Counted from the first letter of the stretch, positions 9,836 to 30,748 are shown. The stretch: DNA of 64,000 bases from Ovis canadensis (GCF_042477335.2 NC_091255.1:30668501-30732500); one strand, 5' to 3'. Numbers and translations: made by a program. Notes: generated by a model not told the origin, from the sequence alone.

Positions 9836-12233
9836 CCTTGCCTCTTTTGAGTCTTTCTCTTCAGTGGTCTTGGCTCCTCAGTACACTCTGAAACTGGGCT
9901 CAGCTTGACCTGATCTCTTAGCTCGGGGGAACATGTTCATCATTGGATTCTCCCAAGAAGTAAGTATAAAGGCGAAACACTCAGGTAGACAGATTACAAG
10001 GCACACTGAAACTCTTCAGACATACTTTGTGGTGTCTTGGAAAGGGCAGGAACTAGGAAAAGGACTCTTTTTCTGCTACCAGTTGGCCAAGTGATTTGTG
10101 TGCCCACAAGGCCTGTAGCCACTGTAAAAGGAGGAGGTTGGGCCAAGAACATTAGATGTTGGGGGGGTAGGTCAGTGACCTCAGGAAAATGGGTGTCCTG
10201 AGTTAAGAACTTCTGCCCCCCGTGTTAACTCCATCTGTTCACTGGATCCCAAAGGGGCTGTACTGAAACTGGTAAACACAGCAGAGACGTGTTCAAAGGA
10301 TGGGTGTGATTATCTTCTGCCTAGGATGGGTTGTCATGGTTTTGAAAAACGTGGGAGCAGATGGTGTGTGTGGAGGCGCGAAAAGGCGAATTTAAGGTTG
10401 TCCAGGATGTATTACAGAACTCGGGGGACTGGTGAGGTGTTTGCATGGGAGGCAAGGAGGGACAGATCCATACTCCCCATCATAGTGAGGCAGTGTTCCC
10501 TCCCACGCCTTTAGGTTCAGGTTCAGGTTAGTGGGCTGGCTCTGTCTGTGGCCTACAATCGGGTTTCCACCCTCCTGACTCCTAGTAGGGATTCACCTAG
10601 GAAGAGAAGAAAGGGCCTAAAGTTATGTGACCACTGGGCGTGAAGTCTAGAACTGTTGGCACCATGAATTACAGAAACACTTTAGAGTGAGGTATGAGTG
10701 AGGCCCTCCTAGAGGGTGAAAGCGTTCACACATCCCCTTTTCCCACAACAGCCCACCTCTGCCAGTTACATGAATAAGAACACAGACCAGAAACACAGAC
10801 ACATAGTCACTGGAAGTTGGCATGAATGTATTTCACAAATGAGAATTAAGTTGGAAAATATTAGTGCAATTTAATCACCACAGGGGTGATTAATAAAGAT
10901 ATACTGACAGTAAACAAAACAGTAAAAAATTACAGCTTGTTTTTTAAACGGCACCCATTAAAGACTGAAATAGTCAAAATTTGAGACACTGTCACACATT
11001 CAGTACTTTAAAAAGTTCACAGACAACAATGAATTAAAAGGCACTTTTTAAAAAAATCTAGTTTTTCACTGCCACTTGGGAAGAAATTCCATGGTAGCAG
11101 TTTCTAAAATCCTTTCTTATTGTTAAGGAGTAATTAGTGTTGGCACCAGAGGATGCTATTTGCAAATGGTAGGTAGCAGTCAGTCCACAAAACATATCTG
11201 GGCCAGGGCTGTCTTGCACTCCTGCTTTCCAGCCTTCTGTGGCTAAATGGTGGTAACTCAGAGAGGAACAGGCTTTGGACCACAAGCTCTGGCTTATCAG
11301 GAGGCCGTCTAGATGAGACATCTCACGGTTTGGAATACTGAAGTCCATCCTACTCCATAGGAAAAGGAGTGTCAAAGAGTGGGGTCACCCAGTGAATAGC
11401 TCAGCAGCTGTCATTTTGTGTTACCCCTGTAGTTTTTAACAAGAGCATCCTATATGTGTGGATATGGGGGAAGCTGGGCTTGAGGGTACTTAAAAAGAGA
11501 ACAGTATCTTACCTGTTGACAACAAGCTCATAAGTTTGACATTGGTCTTTCCAAGTCAGCCGGCGGAGGTGCTGACCCACGGGCCTGCCTACCTACTCAG
11601 GTGCTTCAGGCTCCCATCCCTGCCTCCTACTGCACCCCGCCAGCGAGACTTCTGATTGGAAGTCAGTAGACAGGATTTTATGTTGGCACATGGATGAGAG
11701 AATGAGGCAAAGGACCAACAGGTTATTTAGTAAACAAAAAAAACTACCTACCCACAGTGATTTTCCCAGGCCAGCATTACAAAAAATTATGTAAAGAACC
11801 AAGTCATCACTTGCTTCTGCTGGCCCAGCGTATAGATACTGCCCTGAGTGGTTGGAAAGGTGGGGAGCCACCAATATTAGGACCAGGCAGGTGCCCGGCT
11901 GCTTAGCACCTTGGTACCCCTTTCTCCACACCCCCTGTTTCTACCTCCCAGAGCCCTGGAGGTAAGACCCAAGAAAGGATCCTTGGGCTTTGCATTAAAA
12001 CCACCTCACTGCCAGTGGAGCTCTGACAGGATCCAACAGTTGTTGCTAAGGGAAAGAGTGCTTTTGCAAAAGGGGCAGGTTAGAAGAGGGAGGTGATAGT
12101 GAATATCCTTTAGAAAAACTCAAATCCATCTGCTGAACAATACCCAAAAGGCTGAGGCCACCCAAGACACAATTTGCAATTTGGTCTAGGGAATACCGAG
12201 TAGGCGGCCTCACTGCCTGACTCATGGGAGCCA
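9836..12233. other. GEMIN4-TLCD3A convergent interval, probably TLCD3A 3' UTR in part
   Basis: The two genes converge here. TLCD3A's 3' UTR must run leftward from 12233. A minus-strand ATTAAA (TTTAAT on the plus strand at about 10868) is one possible end, giving a 3' UTR of about 1.4 kb, but this is a guess. No SINE or BovB copy was recognised in these 2.4 kb, unlike the flanks, which fits transcribed sequence under some constraint. Confidence 0.5.
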
Positions 12234-20400
<8,167 letters not shown>

Positions 20401-20894
20401 AGCACTCTAGCGTCCAAGTGGGATTCTTAAGGAAATGGTGTCTCTGCCGGCCAAAGATGGCTTTTCTAGGTCCTGCCAACTGCTCAACTTTCTCCAGGGG
20501 AGCGTCGCTCCGAGAAACATGAAATCCTGAATCGAGAAACATGAAATCCTGAATCCAGCAGTTCCTCTCTCAAACTACACAGGGCGGTGGGGTCTCATGG
20601 CCGCAGACTTGCTGTGGTATTGCGGTACTGTCTCTTTGGGGCAAGATACCATCCCGTCCTGGTGACTGTTGTTGTTATTGTTGTTATTGATACCGTCATC
20701 CTTATTTCAGAGTTCTTGGGTCAGATGCTCTGGAATTGAGTGGAGTGAATCAAGCTGTTTTCACTCAGCACCAAACACAGAGGCCAATACATTAACTTGA
20801 GTACTACCGGCTTCTCTTCTCTTGGGATTTGCCAGAGTTTTACTTTGGGCTGTATCTTCCAGCTTACAAAGGGGAGCAAGACAATTCATTTACG

Positions 20895-21554
20895 AAGATG
20901 ATGGCATCCGGTCCCATCACTTCATGGGAAATAGACGGGGAAACAGTGTCAGACTTTATTTTTTGGGCTTCAGAATCACCACAAATGGTGACTGCAGCCA
21001 TGAAATTAAAAGACGCTTACTCCTTGGAAGGAAAGTTATGACCAACTTAGATAGCATATTCAAAAGCAGGGACATTATTTTGCCGACTAAGGTCCATCTA
21101 GTCAAGGCTATGGTTTTTCCTGTGGTCATGTATGGATGTGAGAGTTGGACTGTGAAGAAGGCTGAGCGCCGAAGAATTGATGCTTTTGAACTGTGGTGTT
21201 GGAGAAGACTCTTGAGAGTCCCTTGGACTGCAAGGAGATCCAACCAGTCCATTCTGAAGGAGATCAACCCTGGGATTTCTTCGGAGGGAATGATGCTGAA
21301 GCTGAAACTCCAGTACTTTGGCCACCTCATGCGAAGAGTTGACTCATTGGAAAAGACTCTGATGCTGGGAGGGATTGGGGGCAGTAGGAGAAAGGGACGA
21401 CCGAGGATGAGATGGCTGGATGGCATCACGGACTCAATGGACATGAGTCTGAGTGAACTCCGGGAGATGGTGATGAACAGGGAGGCCTGGCGTGCTGCGA
21501 TTCATGGGGTTGCAGAGAGTCGGACACGACTGAGCGACTGAACTGAACTGAACT
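20895..21554 (+). mobile_element. BovB LINE 3' fragment
   Basis: Forward BovB 3' region, from the bases encoding 'MASGPITSW' to the tail 'gactgaactgaactgaac'. The frame across it is nearly open, but it is only the C-terminal end of the element's ORF, joined to unrelated upstream sequence. Confidence 0.92.
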
Positions 21555-21888
21555 ACAGCAGTCGAAACATACTATAGAGATCTCTTCAAATCAGCACCAT
21601 GCAAAATGCTGACCAAACCCTCTCAGAGGACTCTGGAAGAGATGGGCTCAGTCGCCCTGGGCCATTATGCTCATTTGTGAAATTGAAGAGGCTGTATTAC
21701 AAACCCTCCTAGGTTCTTCCTGCCCCCAAATCTTTAAGATTCTATGACTTTTATAAGCTAACAGATGATTTCTGTTAGATGCCAATTAAACTTTCTCTAA
21801 CATCGAAGTTGCTGGTGTAGAAGCAGATATAAACACAGCTTTCAACATCTTCCTATATGTAGTTAAACTGAGAGATTTAGCCAACAGT

Positions 21889-22166
21889 AAGGAGAAGGCA
21901 ATGGCACCCCACTCCAGTACTCTTGCCTGGAAAATCCAATGGATGGAGGAGGCTGGTAAGCTACAGTCCCTGGGGTCGCAAAGAGTGGGACACGACTGAG
22001 CGACTTCACTTTCACTTTTCACTTTCATGCATTGGAGAAGGAAATGGCAACCCACTCCAGTGTTCTTGCCTGGAGAATCCCAGGGACGGGGGAGCCTGGT
22101 GGGCTGCCATCTATGGGGTTGCACAGAGTCGAACACGACTGAAGTGACTTAGCAGCAGCAGCAAGG
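21889..22166 (+). mobile_element. Bov-A2 SINE (dimeric)
   Basis: Two Bov-A units in tandem (about 21889-22010 and 22030-22150) joined by a 'ttcacttttcactttca' linker, ending in an AGC microsatellite tail. This is the standard Bov-A2 layout. Confidence 0.9.
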
Positions 22167-22402
22167 AAGCAGAAGGGGGCTTCCCTGATGGCTCAGCAGT
22201 AAAGAGCCTGCCTGCAGTGCAAGAGACCAGGGTTTGATCCCTGGGTCAGGAAGATCCCCAGGAGGCCAACATGGCAACCCACTCTAGTACTCCTGCCTAG
22301 AGAATCCCAGGGACAGAGGAACCTGGCAGGCTGCAGTCCATAGGGTTGCACAGAGTTGAACACGACTGAAGCGATAAGCAGCAGCAGCAGCAAGAAAGCA
22401 GA
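22160..22402 (+). mobile_element. Bov-tA SINE inserted in the tail of a Bov-A2
   Basis: A full Bov-tA from 'ggcttccctgatggctcag' to 'gcagcagcagcag'. Near-perfect 15-base flanks (AGCAAGGAAGCAGAA, AGCAAGAAAGCAGAA) show insertion next to the preceding AGC tail. Confidence 0.88.
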
Positions 22403-23152
22403 AAACCCAAAGAAAAGTCTGATATTTCTTCTACTGAGGGCAACATCTCTGACTCCCCATTTCACTGCCAACACAATTGGTAGAAATGTGAAAGATACTT
22501 CCATTTGGTAGCAAGGTATCTGGCAAATAAAAGGCTATCTGTATATTCATATTTGCAGCTGTCTGTAAACCTTCCATTCTCTCCAGAACAGCAAATCCTT
22601 CACTGCAGTTTCCTCTCCCTGCCCATTTATCCCAGTCACCTCCAGCTCTCCCAGAGAGGGACAAGTGGTCATAAGTCCTTGCTACCATCTCTCCTTAAAG
22701 GTAACAGCAACGATGAAATACTTCTAAGTGATGGGAATCAACAAGTCATTTGTACGGCTCTTAAGGAGTCTATGAAGGGAAAACAACAGATGTTTCATGC
22801 AGAGAAAATAACCAGTAAAATCAACTTCAGAAACCATGCTTGTGAAGTCACTAAAATGTTTAGGTTGAATCACCAGAAGGGCAACAAGCATAAACATGAG
22901 CCTTGGCTTTTCAAGTGATCCAAAAACCCCTGTGGGCAAACGATAAAGTTGAGTAAAAAGTATCCGAAAAATTTTTTTTCAACATAAACTTCCACTTTGC
23001 CTTCAAAAGTCTTGAGCTAAATGGTTCTTCCTGCAAGAAGGAATCTGTCTTCCAGGCAGGTTTCTAAGTTCATTTTCTGAACTGCCTTTGCATTTGTGTA
23101 GTAAGCATGTTGGTTTTTATTTATACACTCTTTCTTCAAAATAGGACCATGT

Positions 23153-23257
23153 CGGGAATTTCCTGTCTGTCCAGTGGTTAGGACTCTGTGCTTGTTTGGG
23201 GAACTACGATCCCGCAAGCTGCGTGATATGACAAAAAAAAAAACCACAACAAAAAAA
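23153..23257 (+). mobile_element. CHR-type SINE, short
   Basis: Runs from 'gtcgggaatttcctgtctgt' to 'gcgtgatatgacaaaaaaaa'. Confidence 0.8.
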
Positions 23258-23329
23258 CAGGATCTTTTTGTTTTGTTCCCTAAATTACACCTGGCACATT
23301 GCAAATGCTCGAGAAATGTGTGATACTTT

Positions 23330-23590
23330 TAAAAGCTAATGCTTATTAAGTACTCATAATATGCCAGGTACTGGATCCAACATTTTGCATGCATTATCTC
23401 ATTGGTTCGTCATGAAAAGTCTATAACCCTCACTCAGCATGAGTGAGTGTGTGTGTGTCTGTCTGAAAAACGAGACCCAAAGCAACTAAAATATCGCTAA
23501 GGTCAGACTGCTGGTAGCAGTGCTGGGATTTAAATTCAGTGTTTTCTGCCTTCAAGGTCAATGTACTTAATGACTATTCTGCCATCAAAC
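23330..23590 (+). mobile_element. MIR SINE
   Basis: Contains 'atgccaggtactggatcca', then 'gcattatctcatt' and a MIR-like end 'gctgggatttaaattcagtg'. A short GT run interrupts it at about 23446-23458. Confidence 0.75.
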
Positions 23591-23714
23591 TTGATAAGCA
23601 AGGAGAGAGTAGGTAATTCTTTTTCACAGTGTGGTTTTGGATTAGTAACAATTGTTCCTAATTGTTTACCCACAAATAGAAATGTACGGGATGGAGTTTA
23701 AGGGCTCTGATGCC

Positions 23715-23960
23715 ATTATTAATACCATTTTATATTTATATATAACTATAATTTTTCAAAGCATTTTACATGTATTATCTGACTTGGTTCTCAAAATAAC
23801 CAACCCAGTGAGGTAGATAAGCATATTATTTTCATTTTATAGATAAGGAAACTTAGGTACAAATGGTAAATAGAATTGCCACTCTGTGAAATGGCAAGAC
23901 TCAAATTAGGAACAGGACTCCTGATTCATGTTCCAGTGTGATTTCAACTACTTCATGCTA
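23715..23960 (+). mobile_element. MIR SINE, second copy
   Basis: Contains 'gcattttacatgtattatct', 'ccagtgaggtagata' and 'ttttatagataaggaaactt', in MIR order. Confidence 0.78.
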
Positions 23961-24317
23961 TAGGGTTGGGAATAAATTTAAGGAGGTTTTAATTATACTT
24001 CCTTTGTGGGTTTCAGGAGTGAGGCTTGGGTTACTGGATGTTAAGACTTATTTACCAAATCAGAATCACACCGCTTGAATGGGAATCAATAAAGCTTCCA
24101 GTTTTGGAGGGCTGTGGTGGATTTCTCAGTGGTTTCTTCTGCCACTGATCCTGCTTCTTGGTCCCCATCTCTCCCAGTACTTTAGATCCCAAGCTGGATA
24201 CTGTCAGGAAGTAAGATACATGACTCTCCCCATATCTGCTCCCTGGCTTCTCCAGCCTTAAACTGAAAATTCCATATTTACTTGTAAAATACTTAGAGAA
24301 TACTCAAGTGAATAGAT

Positions 24318-24517
24318 TGCTGGGAGAAATATCAATAACCTCAGATATGCAGATCACACCACCCTTATGGCAGAAGCCAAAGAAAAACTAAAGAGTCTCT
24401 TGATGAAGGTGAAAGAGGAAAGTGAAAAAGCTGGCTTAAAACTCAACATTCAGAAAACTAAGATCATGGCATTTGGTCCCATCACTTCATGGCAAATAGA
24501 TGGGGAAACAATGGAAA
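24318..24517 (+). mobile_element. BovB LINE internal fragment
   Basis: Matches the stretch of the 43.5-kb copy from 'gctgggagaaatatcaataa' to 'atagatggggaaaca'. The YADD-encoding motif is damaged here: 'tatgcagatcacacc' reads YADH. It lacks the 3' tail, so it is cut at both ends. Confidence 0.88.
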
Positions 24518-25229
24518 AAGACTGAGATTCACACATGAAACATCTTCACATTGAGCTCCTGAGCCAAAAGAGAACTTAGAGGTCTCCATCCACTCATCTA
24601 CTTTAAAAATCATAACAAAGAAAATGAAAGTCTTTTGAAATAAAAAGTGTTTTATTGAGAACCACACTTCCTTTCCGCATTAGGGACAGGTGAAGCAGAG
24701 ACAGAACAGGAAGGAGGATAAAAGGAGAGAAGAAGTGATGGGAAGAGACATGGTAAGAAAGACACAGCACAGGAAGCTCCATCGGAGGAGACTGAGATAG
24801 AAACAGTTACTGGGAATAAAAAAGGCCAAGCTCCAGCCTTCCACACAGGAAAACAGACAAAGAGATACAGATCCAGAGACTGGAATTCACAAGAGGCGAA
24901 CAAGAGGAAAAGGGCTGTAACACGCAGAGAGAAATGAAATGAGGTGGACAAAGAGAAAGAAAGTGACTGCCATTAATGGAACATCTCTCCCTTTAGGCTA
25001 CCACCAGCAAAAGTGGCCACTTGGTCTTAGGACTCAGAGTGTGACCAGGAGGCAGTTAGTCACCTTCCTCTTTTTTCCCTCCTGTACTGTTTGCTCTCAG
25101 TAAGAACACCTGGTCAATGTGGCCTTTCACGGATCCCTGTTTGTATTTCTCCTGCAGACTGAATGCTCCTGATGGGCAGGAGGGGCCCGTCTATCCACTA
25201 GGCAGCCAGGACACCCAGCACCAGGGTTA

Positions 25230-25370
25230 GGATTAGAGATACCTGAGTGCCGCTTCTGGTTCTGCTGCTCCGAAGCTGTGTGACTTGGAGAAAACTACCT
25301 ACTCTCCCCTGCAAATGGGCGTGCCTCTCTACCTGTCTTGCAGAGCAGCTGTGAGAATTAGGTAAGGTCT
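25230..25370 (+). mobile_element. MIR fragment
   Basis: MIR-like order: 'gctgtgtgacttggagaaaa', 'caaatgggcgtgcc', 'gagcagctgtgagaattagg'. Confidence 0.55.
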
Positions 25371-26754
25371 TTTCACAAATACATGTGAACTATATGCAAC
25401 TCAGCAATCAGGAATTGTTCTTTCTCTTGGTATCCCCACAGCACAGTAACTTGCTGTTAAGCTTCTCAGTAAACATCTATTACGTCGAAGATGCCTGGCC
25501 TGAGCCAGCTTCCAGACTGCAGCTTCCTCAGTTTCATCCTGGACTGTTTGCAAAAGCAAACTGTGAGTCTGAGAAGCACAGTCACACTCAAGCACATGGC
25601 TTCTGCAAACAGAGGACACAGCTACACCCCACAGGGAAGTCTTTGCTTCTGTACACACTGATAATGATCCCTGTCAATAAAAAACATAATTTACACAAAG
25701 AACTGATTATATAGTGCTTGCCTTTGTGTATTGCCTTATATTTTCAAAGTCTTTTCACATATGCATTTCCTTTGCTTATAAATGCAAAAATGTGCTTGTT
25801 TGCAGATGGCCACACCTAGCTAAAGGTAGTCAACTTAAAAAAATATTCCAGAATGTTGATCCATTAAGGAAATTACCTCTGAAATGAGTTAGAACCAGCA
25901 AATCACTGTGAACATATTCAGCTGCCATCTTAAAACAACAGATCAACAATTTTCAGTGTCTTCATGTCTCATCAGTAATTCCATAAAAGGTTGATTTTGC
26001 TTACTCTATTTAACTAAACTCAGATAATTTCTTTGTCTTTTTTAGTTTTTTGATCATAAAATACTTTAAAAACTAAACCATGCCTAATATGGAAAATAAT
26101 AATCATAAATAATGCTATCACTGAGCTATTACTCTGATTATTAACAATTTTGTAGAATTCCTCCCAGTCTTCTTTATATGCTTTTGTTATATATCTGAGG
26201 TCATGCTTTAATTATGAATATTAATATTTCACTTATCATAAGCATTTTCAATGTTGAATTTCACAAACCTGATTTTTAACATCAGAAATGATTTTATATT
26301 TGAATTATTATAGATTATCTTTCAAAGTGGCTTTTCACTGGTTTTTAAAGAAATTCTTAACTGAAGGTGAGAGCAGGTTTGTTCGAAGATACACCTTGGC
26401 ACACAAACTTAGGGCCTTCATCTTTTCTGGTAACTTTATCTTTAAAAATATTCCCATCCTTACTTGCATTCTCAGTTTCTGTTTTTAAAGTGGCATCATA
26501 ATATCAACAGAAACCCAAGCTCCTATTTAAGTATCTAGTCTTTTTCTCTTTATAGGCTGAGCTCTATTAACTTATGTAGTAAACTACAATTATGTAGGTG
26601 CTTGGTACTTAAGCAATGAACGAAGAATGAATGAATTAATTCCTATTAAGCTAAGTGTGTGGGGTCTTTGGCCACGCACAGCCAATTTCAACCCCAAGAG
26701 TTAATTACAGCTCAGTAAGATTGCAGGTGAAAATCTGAAATGGCTGGAAACTAA

Positions 26755-27382
26755 GAACAGTGCAGACAACTAAAATTCAAAAAGACGCACACACCCCTAT
26801 GGTCACAGCAGCACTAGTCACCATAGCCAAGACATGGAAGCAACCTAAATGCCCGTCAGCTGATGAATGGATCGAGAAGATGAGCTACATATATACAATA
26901 GAGCATTACTCAGCCATAAAAAGGAATGAAATAGGCCATTCGCAGCAACACAGATGGACAGAGGGATTGTCCTACTCAGTGACGTCAGAAAGAGGGGATT
27001 GGCGTCCTCAGTGACGTCAGAAAGAGAAAGACAAACGCCATGTGAAATCACTTACATGTGGAACCTAAACTGTGACGCGAGTGAAATCTACAAAACAGCA
27101 ACCGACACAGACATGGAGAACAGACTTGTGGCTGCCAAGGGGGCGGGGGTGGGGGAGGGAAGGAGTGGGAGTTCGGGTTAGCAGATGCAAATCATGGTGC
27201 ACGGAATGGGTAAACAGCAAGGCCCTACTGTATTGAACAGGGAACTATATTCAATAGCCTGGATAGATCACAATGGAGAAGAATATAAGAAGGAAGGAAA
27301 GATATATGTATAACTGAATCACTTTGCTGTATAACAGAGATTAACACACTCTAAATCGACTGTGCTTCAATTTAAAAAAAAA
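26755..27382 (+). mobile_element. L1 LINE 3' end
   Basis: Contains the well-known L1 3' stretch (around 'cattactcagccataaaaag'), then 'cttacatgtggaacctaaac' and an A-rich end. It carries a short local duplication holding two TGACGTCA sites. Confidence 0.85.
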
Positions 27383-27949
27383 GAACAATGCAACGAAAAC
27401 TGATTAGTTACAGAGACTTAGAAGTCTAATTTGGGGAGGAATCTTCATTATATATAGCAAAAAGAACCTCAGCCCCAAGCATCCCAGCACATGCTTATGT
27501 GGCAGCTGAGTGTCACCAGTTGTCTGTGGCTGACCTCATGAACTATGAATGGTCAGTCTAAAGACTGCATGAACTGTTCTGATGAGAGCCAGGCTGATAA
27601 TACGTTTGCCCTGCAGGCAGAGCAAATTCCCACATTGCCAGGTAACCTGATGGAGCTGCCTAGTGGAGGTCTGAGAAGGATTTGGAAGGTTTTCCATATT
27701 GTTAGTGTGGGAGGGCAGGGAGCACTTGCCAGCCAAGACTCTGTCACTTTCCTTCTTTTATGTGTTATAAATCCGTTGTTTCCTTATTGCAGTATCTGTG
27801 CCCTGAGTGGTTTGTTCAGCATGTTTTCTCCTGTTTGGATTGTTAATACCATGTCCACTCTGTCTGCTGCTGTTTAATTAACATCTTCTCTGGGCAGAAC
27901 AGTAGCTCACATATAAACCTTCAAAAAAGATTTTAACACTGGAAAGGAA

Positions 27950-28640
27950 GAGAAATAACTATTGCTATTTTTAAACAATTTGGTAATTTATCAAGAAAAA
28001 CTAAGAAAATCAACTGAAATATAGAGTAAAGCAGTTGAAGTAAGGTGGCTGGATACAAGATCAACACACAGAAATAAGTGGCATTTCTATAAGTCAACAA
28101 ATAACAATTAGAAATGGTAATAGAAAAAGAGGACTATTCACAATAGTTTTCTAAGTTTATAAAATGACTAGTTTTAGGCCTATCAAGAAATATGTGAGAC
28201 CTATATGAAGAAAGTCACAGATTTTTACTGAAAGACATAAAAGCCTAAATAAATGGAGAATATGGCTGAAAAACTAAATATTGTAAACATATGAACTTTC
28301 CCCAAATTGATCTCTAAATTCAGTACAGTTCTAATTGAAATTCCAACATGTTTTGAATGGACTCCATAAACTCTTTCTAAAGCTTACGTGAATGAGAGAA
28401 CATGTTCAAGAATAACCAAGAAATATGTGAATAAAGAACACCCCTGTGGAGTGGAGGAGGAATTTACAATATATCGAAACATCCTAGACCTTATTATCAC
28501 TGAAACAGTATAGGAGAAAGAGGTCAATGAAACAGAAGTCCTGAACCAGACCCACTACATTTAACCTGTGCAAGTGTATCCCACGTGTATGCAAAGAAAG
28601 GACTATGTAAGAAAACCACAGAAACTACTGGCCTGCCTTG
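27950..28640 (+). mobile_element. L1 LINE ORF2 fragment, degraded
   Basis: Resembles the 3' part of L1 ORF2 ('ggctggatacaagatcaaca', 'gcatttctataagtcaacaa'). Frames are broken throughout. Confidence 0.65.
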
Positions 28641-28669
28641 GGAAAAAGTAAAATTAGTTGAATAGTGTC

Positions 28670-29095
28670 ACCCCTGGATTCACAATCACCTTAAAATGTG
28701 ACATCATTTGAAAATGGGGGTTTTTGCAGATTTAATAACCATGGTGAGGATTGAGGTGAGACTGTACTGGGTCATGAGGGCCCTAAATCCAATGAGCATA
28801 TCCTTACAAGAGACAGGAAAGGACACAGGGAAGAAGGCCAAGTGAAGATGCAGTGAGGGATTGGAAGGATGAGTCCATGAGCCAAGGGAAGCCAAGGACT
28901 GCTGGCAGCCACCAGAAGCCAGGGCAGAGGCATGAAAGGGAGGGTTTCTCCTTCAGAGCCTCCAAAAAGGAATCAGTCCTGCAGACACCTTGATCTCAGA
29001 CTCCTGGCCTCCAGAAATGTGCAAAAATAAATTTCTGTTGTCATAATGCACCCAGCCTGTGCTAATTTGCTATGGCAACCCTGGGAAACGAATAC
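28670..29095 (+). mobile_element. Old interspersed repeat, family not assigned
   Basis: Contains 'gggccctaaatccaatgagc', 'gacacagggaagaaggccaa' and 'agccaccagaagccagggc', a string seen at many places in mammalian genomes. I recognise it as a repeat but will not name the family. Confidence 0.5.
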
Positions 29096-29377
29096 AATGC
29101 CCTGCCACACACCAAACACAAATTCCAGAGATATTAAAGGTTACACATGAAAAGCAACACTACAGATGTATTAGAAGAAAAATTTGAAAAATATTTTTAT
29201 AATTCACTGGCTAAAGAATGTTTTCCCAAAGGTCTAAGTCCCAGATGATACATAGAAAATGACTGATAGATTTGTGTGCATTTTTAGAAAGCAAAAAAAC
29301 TGTACATCAAAAGTCACTCTTAACAAGTAAAAAGACAACGTAAACTGAAGAACATGTTTGTGGCTCACAGTAGAGAG

Positions 29378-29563
29378 GGCTTCCCTTGTGGCTCAGCTAG
29401 TAAAGATCCACCTGCAATGCAGGAGACCTGGGTTCAGTCCCTAGGTTGGGAAGATCCCCTGGAGAAGGGAAAGGCTACCCACTGCAGTATTCTGGCCTGG
29501 AAAATTCCATGGACTGTTTAGTGGGATCACAAAGAGTTGAACATGACTGAGTAACTTTCACAT
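29378..29563 (+). mobile_element. Bov-tA SINE
   Basis: Full forward copy from 'ggcttcccttgtggctcag' to 'catgactgagtaactttcac', with a likely flanking duplication of 'cayagtagag'. Confidence 0.9.
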
Positions 29564-29667
29564 AGTAGAGTTAATATTCAGAGTAGTCAAAGAAAACCTA
29601 CAAATTATGAAGAAACACAAATGACCCCAAAGAATCAAAGAATATAAAGTGGAAATAACAGAAGAGA

Positions 29668-30285
29668 TGGAGAAACAGTGGAAACAGTGGCAGACTTTAT
29701 TTTTTGGGCTCCAAAATCACTGCAGATGTTGACTGCAGCCATGAAATACAAAGACGCTTACTCCTTGGAAGAAAAGTTATGACCAACCTAGACAGCATAT
29801 TAAAAAGCAGAGACATTACTTTGCCAACAAAGGTCCATCTAGTCAAGGCTATGGTGTTTCCAGTGGTCATGTATGGATGTGAGAGTTGAACTATAAAGGA
29901 AGCTGAGCGCCAAAGAATTGATGCTTTTGAACTGTGGTGTTGGAGAAGACTCGAGAGTCCCTTGGACTGTAAGGAGATCCAGCCAGTCCATCCTAAAGGA
30001 AATCAGTCCTAAATATTCATTAGAAGGACTGATGTTGAAGCTGAAACTCCAATACTTTGACCACCTGATGCGAAGAGCTGACTCATTGGAAAAGACCCTG
30101 ATGCTGGGAAAGATTGAAGGTGAGAGGAGAAGGGGATGACAGAGGATGAGATGATTGGATGGCATCACTGACTCAATGGACATGAGTTTGAGTAAACTCC
30201 GGGAGTTGGTGATGGACAGGGAAGCCTGGCGTGCTGCAGTCCATGGGGTTGCAAAGAGTCGGACACGACTGAGCGACTGAACTGA
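29668..30285 (+). mobile_element. BovB LINE 3' fragment
   Basis: Forward BovB 3' end with two in-frame or frameshift breaks and the 'gagcgactgaactga' tail. Confidence 0.92.
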
Positions 30286-30460
30286 AAAGAAGAAATACAA
30301 AAGGTCAACAGAAGTTTTATAAGTAAATATTTACAAGACATAATATCCAGTGTTCATAAAGATATGTGGATTATAGGCACTTTTTTTCAGTGCTGATAGA
30401 AGTATAAATACATATTGCAAGGATACAGTGTTGTTTGTAATAGCACACACAAAAAAATTT

Positions 30461-30656
30461 GTTAGTCGCTTAGTCATGCCCGACTCTTTGCAACCCCATG
30501 GACTGCAGCCCCCCCAGGCTCCATCTGTCCATGAGATTTTCCAGGCAAGGATACTGGAGTGGGTTGCCATTTCCTTCTCCAGAGTATCTTCCCAACCCAG
30601 GGATCAAACCCGGTCTTCTGCACTGCAGATTCTTTACCAACTGAGCCACAAGGGAA
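30461..30656 (-). mobile_element. Bov-tA SINE
   Basis: Reversed Bov-tA from 'gttagtcgcttagtcatgcc' to 'ctgagccacaagggaag'. Confidence 0.9.
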
Positions 30657-30675
30657 GATTTAGGAATGATCTAAA

Positions 30676-30748
30676 TATACAGAGGAGCCTGGCAGGCTAC
30701 AGTCCATGGGGTTGCAAAGAGTTGGACATGACTTGGTGACTAGACCAC
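30676..30748 (+). mobile_element. Bov-tA 3' fragment
   Basis: Short forward piece 'gaggagcctggcaggctac' to 'ggacatgacttggtgac', close to the reversed copy before it. Confidence 0.8.

Noticed and set aside
10510-10532. Telomere-like GGTTCAGGTTCAGGTTAG run
   Set aside because: Only three imperfect units and none is exact TTAGGG; most likely chance.
24652-24951. 99-codon minus-strand ORF ending at an AATAAA, as if a short gene
   Set aside because: Its translation is a skewed Ser/Phe/Leu-rich string from purine-rich plus-strand DNA, with no family resemblance and a non-ATG or weak start. A non-coding transcript cannot be ruled out but there is no positive sign.
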